Assembly (NCBI GenBank): GCA_030035585.1
Contig: CM057476.1
Location: 1,542,501 to 1,606,500 of the forward strand
Reading direction: 5' to 3'
DNA from: Dugong dugon
Lineage: Eukaryota; Chordata; Mammalia; Sirenia; Dugongidae
Length of the DNA stretch: 64,000 nucleotides
In this document: in pieces, positions 21,064 through 31,496 of the stretch
Layout of the letters: every line of letters starts with the position of its first letter
Position numbering within the stretch: the first letter of the stretch is position 1
Program-made: the position numbers and the translations under genes
The notes under the pieces: model-generated
Seen by the model: the letters and a program-made list of their open reading frames with translations, nothing else
Told to the model about the DNA's origin: nothing
The model's database searches: none

Positions 21064-21616
21064 TGTTTTTCTATTGGATGAGCTAACTTAGCATCTTTAT
21101 ATAATACATGGTGGGGGAGGGGGGCAGGGTTACCCTAGAACAGAAAAGGGGTGTGAGTGTGAGTGTGTGTTTAAGTCCAGGCACATTTTCCATATTTTTT
21201 CTCTCTTGCACCACCCCGTTGCTTGGTAGCTGGTGCATCCGTGCAGCAGCCTGTAGTTCTGGGGGTAGTCGGAGGAGGCATGCTGTGATCGCTTTTTATA
21301 CTGGGGGTGTGTGGGAGGGGGAAACAGGACCCGAGAGCAAAGGCCCAAACAGCTTGGGGAGCTGCATGTAATCCCTTAATTCCCGAGGCATCTGAGTTCC
21401 TCAGCTTCAGGGAGTGGAGCAGGGCAGTTTCCACCTCCACGAGTGCCGTGATTGGCCGGAACGGAAGACCCCTGGTGACATGTTATTCCAGGGACTGAAA
21501 ACCCCCACCCCAGCCCTGCTCGGCCAGAGAACTGCTAGGTCTCCATTTCTGTCTGTCACGGCTTTTGACCACAGCTCCGTGGGAAAAAAACTGGCAGAGA
21601 GGGAAAAAGCCTTCTT

Positions 21617-21650
21617 GGGGTGTGTGTGTGTGTGTGTATGTGTCTGTGTT
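21617..21650 (+). repeat. GT microsatellite
   Basis: About 34 bases of (GT)n with TATG and TCTG interruptions. Confidence 0.9.
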
Positions 21651-21700
21651 CAAACACCGACAGCTCATAGGCTCTGGTTACTGCTGTGGATGGCGGATGA

Positions 21701-21701
21701 T

Positions 21702-21780
<79 letters not shown>
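21701..21780 (+). repeat. (CT)n microsatellite, about 80 bp
   Basis: Nearly pure CT dinucleotides with one TTT interruption near the left end. The polypurine/polypyrimidine strand asymmetry permits triplex (H-DNA). It lies directly upstream of a candidate first exon. Confidence 0.97.
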
Positions 21781-21782
<2 letters not shown>

Positions 21783-21974
21783 ACCCGCCTGCAGACAACT
21801 AATGAATCATTTCTAGCGGGATTCAAGCAGTGCAGACACACCAGTGCCTGCTGCTGCCTCTGCCTGGCCCTCTCCCTCCCTGCTCCCTCGTCCCGGTCTG
21901 TAATCTGACACAGTAGACTGCAGTTGTCTAGGCGGTGAACCTCCAGAGCAGCCTCGGCACAGCTCGCTTCCAAG
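21781..21974 (+). promoter_or_regulatory. Candidate non-coding first exon / promoter-proximal segment
   Basis: Repeat-free sequence follows the (CT)n tract and ends at CGCTTCCAAG|GTAGGC, a good splice-donor match (GT at 21975). No start codon opens a credible frame before the donor, so it would be 5' UTR. GC and CpG content is higher here and downstream (to about 22.4 kb) than in most of the window. No TATA box is evident. The transcription start is not determinable by eye. This is inference from composition and the donor only. Confidence 0.3.
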
Positions 21975-24280
21975 GTAGGCTGAGATTTATTTTTCTCCTA
22001 AAATAGCTCTCCACTCTCTCACCTTCCAGCACCCGAGCCGCTGTGCTGATGGCCAGGTGGTGGCCGGATCTCAGTGCCTTCAAAGTTTATTCTCCGGCGG
22101 CGAGCGGATGCCCTTCAGCCCGTTCAGGCCGCCTGCTCGTGAGGTGCCATGGTTGCCTGGTGCAGGGACTGGGGGACAGGGAGTCAGCTTCCAGACGCTT
22201 TGCGCCTGCGATGTTGGGCTTTGCTGTTTGGTGTCGAGGGTCCGTTTCCGAAGGAGAAGGCTGCCAGTTTCCTTTCTGTGCTGGCGCCGTGGTTCCGCAC
22301 CCCCACCCAGCTTTTCAGGAGAGCCCCTCTGGGCAAAGTCGGGCATTATGCTGGCTGATGCCGTGGCGACCCCGGGCTGAAGGGAGTGACGCTGTTCAGA
22401 TGTCAGTGAGCCTGGACGTGGTCTGGGGGCAGGGGTGGAGCAGGGAGGGGAGGGGGCCCCCCAAAAAAAGAGGTGGTTGTGTTATCCGCAGCTCAGCTCT
22501 GACTTGGAATGTATTTCTGCACGTTGGGAATTTGTCATTTCATGTCCCATGCACCTGCTTGAATAATTTGTCAAAACAGATGGTCTGTGCCTATGTGCGC
22601 GTGAGTGTGTGTGCGTGCGTGTGTGAGTGTGTGTGTGTGCGTGTGTATGCATGTGGGTGGGTGTGTGCGTATGAGTGTGTGACTGTGAGCATGCATGTTT
22701 GTGTGTGAGTGTGTGAGTGTGTGTGTGAATGCAGCCTGCTGCCAGGGGCAGACTCTCGCCTTGGATGCCGGCTTCACAGGACCCCAGCCCAGGAAGTTAG
22801 GTTGAGGTGGGAACGAGGAGACCCAAGGCTGTGTGTGGCGGGGCAGCCTGTCCCCCGAAGCCAGCTTGCCATTAGGAGAAGTAGGTGTGTCCCCGCCCCT
22901 GAGCCTGCACTTGCTGACCCTATGGGCAGAGAGGGAGGTCTGTGTCCCACCTCCCCTCCCCACAGGTCCTCCATCCGGCCGCCTGGTCACGGGGCTGGAG
23001 AGGCGGGGGCAACCGCTGTTAGTGCTCAGACTGGACAAGGACGCCCCACTTGTCGGAGGAGGGGAGGGCTGGGGAGGGGGCTGAGGACATCGTCAGCCTC
23101 CCACGTCCCTGCATCCTTTTCCCCAAATAGACCACCCACCGTGTTAGGGGAAGGTTCACGGCACAGCCCAGCACAGGCCGCCGCCAGAGGTGAGGCCCAG
23201 TGTCTTCACGTGGACAACGGGATGGAGAAGGATGGGTGTCAGGCTAGTGTGCATCTTGGCCAGGGTGGGGGTGGAGAAGCTTCCTTCCTACGTCCACTTT
23301 CTGGACCCTGACTGAGCGAGATGCAGGCGGAGGGAATGTATCGAAAACACCGTGTTTGAAAGGTTAACTGTGGCAGGGGGTGGGGGTCTCTGAAAATACC
23401 TCCCTCCCCTCCACTTTCCCCCAGCCTTGTTAAATCCCCTGTAACTGGCCTTGGCCTGCCTGCCACTGGGACCTGAGGTTGGGGTTCAGATAGCAGAGTG
23501 CAGGGTGTGCATGTGACATGCATCTGAGCCTGGGGTCGGCACTTTGCTCTTGGCTGGCGGCTCCCACGCTGCTGGGGCCCCCGGTTCTCTCTGCGTATCT
23601 CTCTGCTGGGGTGTAGTGTGGGATGGAGGTGGTGGACAGCCCTATCTGCAGTGTGGGGTGATGGCTGTGACTTGGGTTTAGGACGTTGCAGCTGGCCGTA
23701 TGGTGCTGTACCCAGGACACAGGGAGAAACCTTCCAAATTATTTCAGGGAAGTGGCTGGCAGCTGATATTAGCTCCCCTGCTCCCTGAAGATGACAAGCT
23801 GGGTCAGGGAGAAAGGCTGGTGTGGTCAACATGCCGGCAGGAGCAGGGAGGTGTCTGAGCTGCTGAGGGATGCTGAGCTGGGCTCCTCTTGAGTGCCCAG
23901 TGAGCGGATCCCCTCCTGGGCGGGCAAGCCCAGCAGAGACACCTGTGACCACCAGGATCCTGGGGGGTGTGGGCAGCAGCCCTTTAAAGAACTTCCCTGT
24001 GAAGCTCACATGCAGACAGGGCTGAGGACCTCCACGGCTCCCAGCACCTAGAACAGGCAGCAATCCGAGGCGAAGCGGCTGACTCTTGCAGCTGTGATGT
24101 CCACTTTTACTGATTTTGGTCTGTGCTTGGCTGGTGTCGGGGGAGGACAGCTTGTGCTTCAAGGGCCTGGGGAGAGGGGCAGCGGGCGGGCTCTCCTGAA
24201 CTTTTCCAGCTCAAACCCTCCCCTCCTCTGGGTTTTCAGGAGGGCAGGGGAAGTTTTCATTAGAGTTGCTGTCTCAAGTG
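21975..24280. other. GC-rich, repeat-poor region with a GT-rich tract
   Basis: This is the longest stretch without interspersed repeats. A (GT)n/GAGTGT tract lies at 22585-22735. CpGs are denser at 22.05-22.4 kb, for example around CTCCGGCGGCGAGCGG. Long open frames occur on both strands (up to 307 codons at 23239-24162 minus), as expected for GC-rich DNA. None shows a recognisable domain, so none is called as a gene. Confidence 0.5.
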
Positions 24281-24460
24281 TTGGGAGGATCAGAGCCACC
24301 TAGAGAGCTTGTTAAAACACAGATTGCTGGCCCCAGGCTGAGGGTCTGATTCAGGGGATGGGGTGGGGGGCAGAGGTTGTGCATTTACAGCAGGTTCCCA
24401 GGGCCTGCTGCTGCTGCTGGTCCAGGGACCCCACTTTGGGAACCACTGGGTCAGAGCACG
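24281..24460 (+). mobile_element. MER5A (hAT-Charlie) element
   Basis: CTTGTTAAAACACAGATTGC and the right end CACTTTGGGAACCACTG match MER5A in sense orientation. Non-autonomous. Confidence 0.85.
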
Positions 24461-24575
24461 TGTGTAAGGCGCTCTCGGCATCTCTTGGAGGTGTTCTCCG
24501 TTCTCTGCCAGTCTTTGGTTGAGGGTTATAAATGAAACCGGACCCTAACAGCGCGCTGGACTCACTGTTGGGTCT

Positions 24576-24966
24576 GATGCTGTTAGTTGCCATTGAGCTG
24601 GCTCCGAATCACGATGGCCCTATGGACAACGGAACAAAACGTTGCCCGGTCCTGTTCCATCTTCATGATTGTTGGTCTGCTCAAGGCCACTGTTGCAGCT
24701 GCTGTGTATTTTGAGTGTCTTCCGACCTAGGGGGCTCATCTTCCAGCTCTATATCGGACAATATTCTGTTATGATCCATGGGGTTTTCATTGGCTGATTG
24801 TCGGAAATAGATTGCCAGGCCTTTCTTCCTAGTCTGTCTTAGACTGGCAACACTCCTCTGAAAACTGTCCACCATGGGTGACCCCGCTCATCTTTGAAGT
24901 ACCAGTGGCACAGCTTCCAGCGTCATAGCAACACGCGGGCCCTCACAGTACAACACACCGACAGGC
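24576..24966 (-). mobile_element. Class C SINE
   Basis: The reversed RTE-like tail (GTTAGTTGCCATTGAGCTGG, AACGTTGCCCGGTCCTG) is joined to a class B-like body (GGTTTTCATTGGCTGATTG, CTTCCTAGTCTGTCTTAG). It has a distinctive 'CCACCATGGGTGACC' left arm. Confidence 0.8.
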
Positions 24967-25310
24967 CCCTGCTGGTGGTCCTAGACCCCAGAAACATCCT
25001 AACAGAAGACGCTACAGGGGTCTGTCCTTAGCCTTGGCCTGGTGTCTGGAGCAGGACTTTGACTGAAGTCTCCTTTATGGCATCCAGCGATGACCTGCCT
25101 CTGCTGGGTGGGGATTTTATATCTGAGTTCTCTTGGTGCTTCCCACGTGTTAGAGGCTTTGAGGTCTGGGTGGCTCTGGGCTGGGAAAGGATGGGACTAC
25201 CTGCGCTGATCATCTTATTGGTCAGTCGGGAAGCCAACACCAACCTCTAGAGAGCGCTGTTCCTCAGTCCTCTGGTTCCGTTTGCATGAGATCCCTGTGT
25301 TCTACGTCCT

Positions 25311-25505
25311 AGGAGCCCTGGTGGTGCAGTGGTTAAGTGCTTGGTTGCTAACCAAAAGGTCAGCAGATCGAACCCACCAGCCTCTTGGTGGGAGAAGAGA
25401 CCTGGCCATCTGCTTCTGTAAGGACTGCAGCCTAGGAAACCCTACGGGGGCAGTTCTACTCTGTCCTCTAGGGTCGCTAGGAGTCTGAATGGACTCAGCC
25501 AGCGA
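25311..25505 (+). mobile_element. Class A SINE, long variant
   Basis: Head AGGAGCCCTGGTGGTGCAGT, middle AGACCTGGCCATCTGC, tail GAATGGACTCAGCCAGCG. The usual tail is slightly altered. Confidence 0.88.
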
Positions 25506-25916
25506 CACAAAGCACCAGCATTCCGCGACCTAGCGTCTCCCCAACTTTTCTGCTTGCTCCCGTCCGTTTGACAAGGTGTCTGGTCTTTCTATGGTCTGGG
25601 AGGAGGCACGCTGCTGCAGACTCACGAGGCTCCATGCTGAGGGCGCAACAGGCTCCTTTTTGTCATTGCTGGTGTTACCCCCCTCCGCGTGCCAGGAGTT
25701 CCTACCACGTCGTCATCACTGCTTGCTTCGGATGCCCACCTAGCCCTCTCTTCCTCCCTCCTCCTCCTTCTCCTTCTGTCTCTCCCTCTTTCCTTCCCTT
25801 TCTCTGTCTCTTCCCCTTTTACCTAAACTCCCATTACTTTCTCCATCATGGGCAGCCCCTTCCACATGTGTGATATGTAACCTGAATTTGCATCTGTGAA
25901 AAATATTGGTTTTTTT
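25506..25916. other. Unassigned stretch with a pyrimidine-rich tract
   Basis: A CT-rich tract at about 25735-25830 (CCTCCTCCTTCTCCTTCTGT) lies in otherwise unassigned sequence. Confidence 0.5.
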
Positions 25917-26118
25917 TCAATTGCCGTAGAGTCGAAACTCTGACTCATGGTAACCCCACGTGTGTCAGAGTAGAGCTGTGCTCCGCAGGGCTTCCAGTGG
26001 CGGATCCTGCAGAAGTAGATCACCAGAACTTTTTTCTGAGGTGCCTTGCGGTGGACTCACACCTCCAACCTTTAGGTTAGCAGCCAAGTGTTGTAACTGT
26101 TTGTACAACCTAGGGACT
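25917..26118 (-). mobile_element. Class A' SINE
   Basis: A reversed copy from CAATTGCCGTAGAGTCGAAA to ACAACCTAGGGACTCC. Confidence 0.88.
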
Positions 26119-26399
26119 CCGTAAAATGCATAGTGCTGTTTTATGTGTAGGAGTTTTGATGAACGTAAGTTCTAGTGTGTCCTAGACCCAGTTCTCTTTC
26201 TCACTCGTCCCTGTGGTTTACAGTCGATTATGGCTGTGTGCATTTCCTGTGGTTACTCTAATTGCTGCGTGACATTGTGCGGTGTTCACAGACCACGCTG
26301 TGCTCCTCGTTCCCCAGCGAGGGCACCCAGGCCGCCCCATCACCTGCTGCACGAGAACGCCACCAGAGAACGTCTCAGGGCCCACGTGGGAGCTGCTCT

Positions 26400-26990
26400 G
26401 GGCTGCACACTCAGACGTGGATGACTGGGCATAGGGGCCGCGTCTGCTTGATTCTCAGGTCCTTCCTGTTGCTCTCCAGGATGTTTGCTCTGCAGTGCAG
26501 AGTGTCCCTGTTTCCCCATGTTCTTGCCAACACTTAGCACTATCCAAATCTCAAATTCATGCGACAATTTTAAAAAATCTATTTTATTGCATTTTCAGTG
26601 AAAGTGTACACAGCAGCTTAGGTTCCCATTCAACAATTTCTACACAGGTTGCTCGGTAACGTTGGTTACATTTTTCATGATGCATGAATATTCTCATTAT
26701 TTCCGTTCCGGTTGTTCCATTTCCATTAATAGTTTCCCTATTCCCTTACATTCTCATCTTTGTTTAAAAGTCACTGCTGACTGTTTGGTCTCCTTTAGGG
26801 GATTTGAAGAAGGAGCTCAGCACTTACGGATGATATTCATTATTTTTTTAGCCAATCTGTTTATTTAGCTACAAGGTGACCTCAGGGGTTAGTTTCGGTT
26901 CAAAGTTTGAAGAGTATCTCTTGGCGATAGTCTCAGGGTATGCAACAATTTTATCCAGTCTCTGGAAATTCAAATTCCTCCAATTCTCCC
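26400..26990 (-). mobile_element. L1 3' end(s), antisense
   Basis: 26575-26990 carries the recurrent L1 3'UTR (GAAAGTGTACACAGCAGC, CATTCTCATCTTTGTTT). The part before it (CCATGTTCTTGCCAACACTT) looks like an older antisense L1 fragment. Confidence 0.7.
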
Positions 26991-27552
26991 TCAAAATTGT
27001 TATGCTTGGGTGTAAGGACGCTACAGTACCACACTAGGTTGTCCCGCAGAAGGCGTCTGGTTCCCCAAGGAGGTCTACAGGTGGGGGAGAAGGTAGGAGC
27101 GGTGGCCGGTCTCCGGGTCCGCTGGCTCCTCCTCTGGTGGGGCGAGGCCTCCCTGGCATACCTGCCACCTGGGTCTGAGGCCCGAGTCTGAGTCTAGTTG
27201 ACGTTCGTGACCCTGCCCTGCATGCTGGAGGCTCTGACGCTGTGCAATCCAGACAAGGTTCTGGGGGTGGGATGGGGTGGGGCTAGGAAGGGCAAATTTA
27301 GCCTCTTGACTTCTGACGCCATCTTTTCAGCCACTGAGGTTCTCTGAGAGGCCTCCAAGAACACGATTCTCATACAACTATGAACCTTCAGTCCATAACA
27401 GACCACCGACCTGGGTGAACCCAGCTTTCCTGTAAACAATTTACTTTTGTCTTGGAATAGGCCCATCTTATCATACTAGGGTCTCCTGGGATAGAAACGG
27501 ATGCCTGAGCTATCACATGCACTGTAGACCTGGTCTCACAGTTGTTAATTTT
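26991..27552. other. Unassigned GC-rich stretch
   Basis: No repeat or gene recognised. A short minus-strand frame (27194-27466) has no domain. Confidence 0.45.
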
Positions 27553-27563
27553 TCACTATACAA

Positions 27564-27727
27564 AACCTGTTGCCGTGGAGTAGATTCTGACTCATAGTGA
27601 CCCTATAGCAACCCTAGAGGACAGAGCAGAACTGCCCCAAACAGTTTCCAAGGAGCAGCTGCTGGATTCAAACTCCTGACCTTTTGGTTAGCAGCCGAGC
27701 TCTTAACCACTGCGCCACCGGGGCTCC
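27564..27727 (-). mobile_element. Class A SINE with target-site duplication
   Basis: A reversed complete copy bounded by the exact 11-bp duplication TCACTATACAA at 27553-27563 and 27728-27738. Low divergence and a perfect duplication suggest a younger insertion. Confidence 0.93.
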
Positions 27728-27944
27728 TCACTATACAAGGAGCCTCATAAAATGGAAGCTGCCTGTCTGGACTCTGAGGGACCAGAGAATCTATTCTTGA
27801 TCATCTGCATGGGAAGGGGAGTAGTCTTGACCTCCAGTGCCTCAGGGGCCAGGCAAGACCAGAAACGTGTGCAGTACAGACAGCTGGGAGCAGTGGGGCT
27901 GGCGGAGGACGGAGAGAGCAGTGTGGCCGACTGGTCCTCGTCTG

Positions 27945-28240
27945 AAGGCATCCTTTTGTTGACATATTTATTGTCTGTCGTTCCTCACTTGACTGTAAGT
28001 TCCATGAGAGCAGGGATTTTGTTTTGTTCACAGCAAATGCCTGGCACATAGTTGTTGTTAGGTGCTGTCGAGTAGGTTCCGACTCAGAGCGACCCTACGT
28101 ACTACGGAACGAAAACACTGCCGGGTCCTGCTCCATCCTCACAGTCATTGCTATGCTTGAGCCCATTGTTGCAGCCACTGTGTCAGTCCATAGTAGGCAC
28201 ATAGTAGGTGCTCAATAAATATTTCTTGAAAGAATGGTTG
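27945..28240 (+). mobile_element. L2 3' end, interrupted by a SINE
   Basis: CTGTAAGTTCCATGAGAGCA, then CCTGGCACATAG, resumed after the insertion by TAGGTGCTCAATAAATATTT. This is the typical L2 3' terminus. Confidence 0.8.
28053..28195 (-). mobile_element. RTE-tail SINE nested in L2
   Basis: It contains the RTE/SINE 3' segment only (TTGTTAGGTGCTGTCGAGTA to GCAGCCACTGTGTCAGTCC). The exact 10-bp duplication GGCACATAGT lies at 28043-28052 and 28196-28205. Confidence 0.88.
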
Positions 28241-28606
28241 AAGGAAATGAATGGCACGTGCAAAGCCCCTGAGCGAGGTCGGTGTGCCTCCTGTCCGTCC
28301 CGGTTAGTAGCCTGGGCGTTGTTTTCCTCACCATGTTCACCACAATGCACACAATTATTTGTGATAATGACAGTTCTTTCCATGAAATTTCAGCACCTGA
28401 AGGCAGAGACCGTGATGCGTTTATCTGTGCGCTCTTTGTACCCCTAGTTACGAAGGCAGTGCATTCATTTATTTGTTCAACACACATCTGAGCGTCATGG
28501 GATGACCCAGGAAGGCCTCATGGAGGAGGTGACATTTAAGCTGAGACAAGAATGATGAGAGGGATTCAGCTGTGGGCACCTGGGAAACAAAAAGTGTGGA
28601 GGCCTT

Positions 28607-29232
28607 CAATGGGGGGGGGAAGGGAGGAGGGAGGGGAGGAGGGAGGAAGGAAGGGAGGACGGAAGGAGGAGGGAGGGAGGAGGGAGGGGAGGAGGGAGGG
28701 GAGGAGGGAGGGGAGGAGGGAGGGAAGGGAGGAGGGGGGAGGAGGGAGGGAAGGGAGGAGGGAAGGGAGGAGGGAGGGAGGAGGGAGGGAGGCAGGACAG
28801 AAAGAAGGAAGGGAGGGAGGACAGAAGGGAGGGAGGGAGGGAGGACAGAAGGGAGGGAGGGAGGACAGAAGGGAGGGAGGGTGGGAGGACAGAAGGGAGG
28901 GAGGGAGGACAGAAGGGAGGGAGGGAGGGAGGACAGAAGGGAGGGAGGGAGGACAGAAGGGAGGGAGGGAGGGAGGACAGAAGGGAGGGAGGGAGGACAG
29001 AAGGGAGGGAGGGTGGGAGGACAGAAGGGAGGGAGGGAGGACAGAAGGGAGGGAGGAAGGACAGAAGGGAGGGAGGGAGGGAGGACAGAAGGGAGGGAGG
29101 GAGGACAGAAGGGAGGGAGGGAGGGAGGACAGAAGGGAGGGAGGGAGGACAGAAGGGAGGGAGGGAGGGAGGACAGAAGGGAAGGAGGGAGGGAAGGAAG
29201 GAAAGAGGAAGGGAGGGAGGGAGGAAGATATT
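28607..29232 (+). repeat. Purine-rich (GGGA/GGAGG) minisatellite with ACAGAA punctuation
   Basis: About 620 bp of almost pure purine on the + strand. From 28797 to 29173 an ACAGAA motif recurs at intervals of mostly 24 and 20 bases in alternation (44-bp higher-order unit). Two overlapping + strand frames of more than 230 codons cross it, but they encode only Gly/Arg/Glu/Lys repeats and are not credible genes. Confidence 0.95.
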
Positions 29233-29920
29233 GCTCCTGGGGCTTTAGTCTAGTGGCCTGGTATGTGCAAAGTGCTCTTGGAGTACTTTAGGAGCCGTTG
29301 GGACGACAAGGGGCTGGAGTGCCCATCTCAAACCGACTGCCTCACCAGCAGCCTGTCAGCTCCAGGAGCGTCTGGACCAGGCAGTGTGTGTGTTTGGTCG
29401 GCTCCAAAGAGAAGAAGCCACTGGGGGCCATTTGTCTGAGATGCACAGGTTCCCCCTCCTCCTCCCTTCTTCCCTTGTGCCAGCACCCTGCCCAAATGCC
29501 ACCAAAACCCCATTTATCCTGCTTCTAGTCTAGAAGTCTTTGGGTGAGACTTCTGGATGCTGGCTGCTCTAGCAGATTTGACAGCAGGATTGCGTAAAAT
29601 TGCCCTGATTCAATAGTCTGGGTGACAGAGCCCAGCGTGGATGCTGTGATGATGGTGTTTAGAACTGGCTGCTGCCATTGGTACAGCAGAGCAGGTGTTA
29701 AGCAGGGTATTATTAGCGGTTATTATTGACTTACTGTTTCTGACAGGGAGAAACACTCTCCATCATGCCAATACTTCATAACCTCGGATAGAGACACTGA
29801 GGAAAAGAGATAGCAACAGGAGTTTCTTGTTTCTGTTCGTTCTCTCCCCAGAAGGGAGCCCCAGAGCATCAGGAAATGAGCTGTGTTTAGGCCAGGGCTT
29901 CTAACCAGTTCTGGTTCAAA
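29233..29920. other. Unassigned stretch
   Basis: No repeat or gene recognised between the minisatellite and the MER5-like relics. Confidence 0.45.
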
Positions 29921-29924
29921 CCTC

Positions 29925-30120
29925 TGCTGAGAATGCGCATTTCTAGCAAGTTCCCAGGAGATACTAATGCTGCTGGTTAAGGCCCAGTTCTGAGAACCAC
30001 TAGTAGAGCAGTGGATCTCAAAACCTATCGTACGTAAGAATCACCTGGGGATCTTGTTAAAGTGTAGATTCTGATTCAGTATATCTGGGGTGGAAATGCG
30101 AATTCTCAGCAAGGGTTCCA
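29925..30120. mobile_element. MER5A-like relics, two pieces
   Basis: ATTTCTAGCAAGTTCCCAGG and TTCTGAGAACCACTAG form one right half (29930-29995). AGAATCACCTGGGGATCTTG and 'GATTCAGTATATCTGGGGTG' form a left half (30005-30115). The halves are in swapped order, as if two copies or a rearrangement were involved. Confidence 0.7.
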
Positions 30121-30429
30121 ACCAGAATGAACTGGTTCAAAGCCCTGGTTTATGCTGTTAAGAGAGCTCCAGGTCTCAGCTTTCGGGGGCCTAGAATTTG
30201 ATCTGCCCATTTCCCTACTCAGCTGGGACCTGCTGGGGGCAGTGAATGCTGGGGGAGCTGTGTGCGCTGACTGGTGGCCGCACGGGAGGTGAGGCTCAGA
30301 GCCCAGCACTGCATGCCTCATGGCCTCGGGCGTGAGCAAGGGGAAAGGGGGGTCCTCTATCGACACCAAACCACCTTCCCTGGCCAGCTTACAGCACGGG
30401 GCTGTGTCTGAGAGTGTTTGAATCTGTGC

Positions 30430-30760
30430 ACGGCCAAATCCCTGGTGCTCAGCAGGCGGCTGGCACATAGTGGTGGTAGTGGTTAGCTGCCGTGGAGTCA
30501 GCCCAACTCATGGTGACCCCATGCACAGCAGAAGGAAACTCTGCCCGGCCCTGCACCGCCCCCACGCATGGTTGTGGAGTGGACCATTGTGATCCATACA
30601 GTTTTCATTGGCTGGTTTCAGAAGTAGATCGCCAGGCCTTTCTTCCTAGTCTGTCTTAATCTGGAAGCTCCTCTGAAATTTGTTCAGCATCACAGCAACA
30701 CAGAAGCCTCTGCTGATGGATGGGTGGGGGCTGTGTGTCCAATAAACGTTTGCTGAAAGA
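30430..30760 (+). mobile_element. L2 3' tail interrupted by a class B SINE (minus strand)
   Basis: GGCTGGCACATAG ends at about 30473 and CCAATAAACGTTTGCTG resumes at about 30739. Between them lies a reversed class B SINE (about 30479-30722) with GTTCAGCATCACAGCAACAC and CTTCCTAGTCTGTCTTAATC. The SINE's tRNA-like head is missing. Confidence 0.75.
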
Positions 30761-31044
30761 CAGACAGAACAGGAGGAGATGCATGCGTGATGCCCCAGGT
30801 GGGTGGGTACATTTCTCACCCCTAGACCTGGACAGCCCTTCTGCTGGTCTCCTCCCATCCTGTCCCCAAGCCCTCAGCCCTAGATTCTTCCTCAGTCCTG
30901 GGCTGCTTTTTTAGCCCGAGCATTAAATACAGGAACTTGTGAGCTACAGTGCAATGATGCAATCCGTGGCTGGCTGAACGCATCTGGGTGGCTATCACGT
31001 TTTGTAAAACATTATTGTAGTAAGATACATGTAACATAAAATTT
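30761..31044. other. Unassigned stretch
   Basis: The last part (GATACATGTAACATAAAATT) may be an old antisense L1 start. Nothing else is recognised here or in the unlisted stretch 30121-30430. Confidence 0.4.
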
Positions 31045-31223
31045 ACCATTTTATTTTATTTTATTTTTTATTGTGCTTTAGGTGAAGGGTTACAGAGCAA
31101 ATTGATTTCTCATTGAACAATTAATACATATATTGCTTTGTGACATTGGTTGCCAACCCCACAACATGTCAACACTCTCCCCTTCTTGATTTTGGATTCC
31201 CCATTTCTATTCATCCAACTTTC
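31045..31223 (-). mobile_element. L1 3' end, antisense, short
   Basis: 'TTATTGTGCTTTAGGTGAAG' and 'GTGACATTGGTTGCCAACCC' match the L1 3'UTR. It stops abruptly at the junction with RTE sequence. Confidence 0.8.
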
Positions 31224-31425
31224 TAAACAGCGACTATACACGTGGGCCTCACCAGATGGAACACACAGGAATCAAATCGACAGCATCTGTGGAAAGAGAC
31301 AATAGAAAAGCTCAATATCATCAGTCAGAACAAGGCCAGGAGCCAACTGCAGAAGAGACCATCAATCACTCATATGCAAGTTCTAGCTGAAACTGAAGAA
31401 AATTAGAACAAGTCCACGAGAGCCT
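31224..31425 (+). mobile_element. RTE internal fragment, plus strand
   Basis: GACTATACACGTGGGCCTCA and ATCAGTCAGAACAAGGCCAG correspond to an internal coding segment of the same RTE LINE, far from its 3' end. It lies on the opposite strand from the L1 piece to which it is joined. Confidence 0.7.
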
Positions 31426-31426
31426 C

Positions 31427-31496
31427 TGGGTGGATTTGAACTGCCAACCTTTCGGTTAGTAGCTGAGAGCTTAACTATTTGCACTGTCTGGGGCCT
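31427..31496 (-). mobile_element. Class A' SINE 5' fragment
   Basis: Only the reversed head half is present (CCTCTGGGTGGATTTGAACT to CACTGTCTGGGGCCTCC). Confidence 0.75.

Noticed and set aside
22043-22708. 221-codon + frame running into a GT repeat
   Set aside because: Its C-terminal third is encoded by a microsatellite, and the rest has no domain. GC content explains the openness.
23239-24162. 307-codon minus-strand frame
   Set aside because: It lies in GC-rich DNA where stops are rare. It has no recognisable domain, and no splice or promoter signals support it.
28552-29291. Two overlapping + strand frames of 233 and 239 codons
   Set aside because: They are artefacts of a purine-rich tandem repeat. 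The product would be only Gly/Glu/Arg/Lys repeats, and both frames are open equally.
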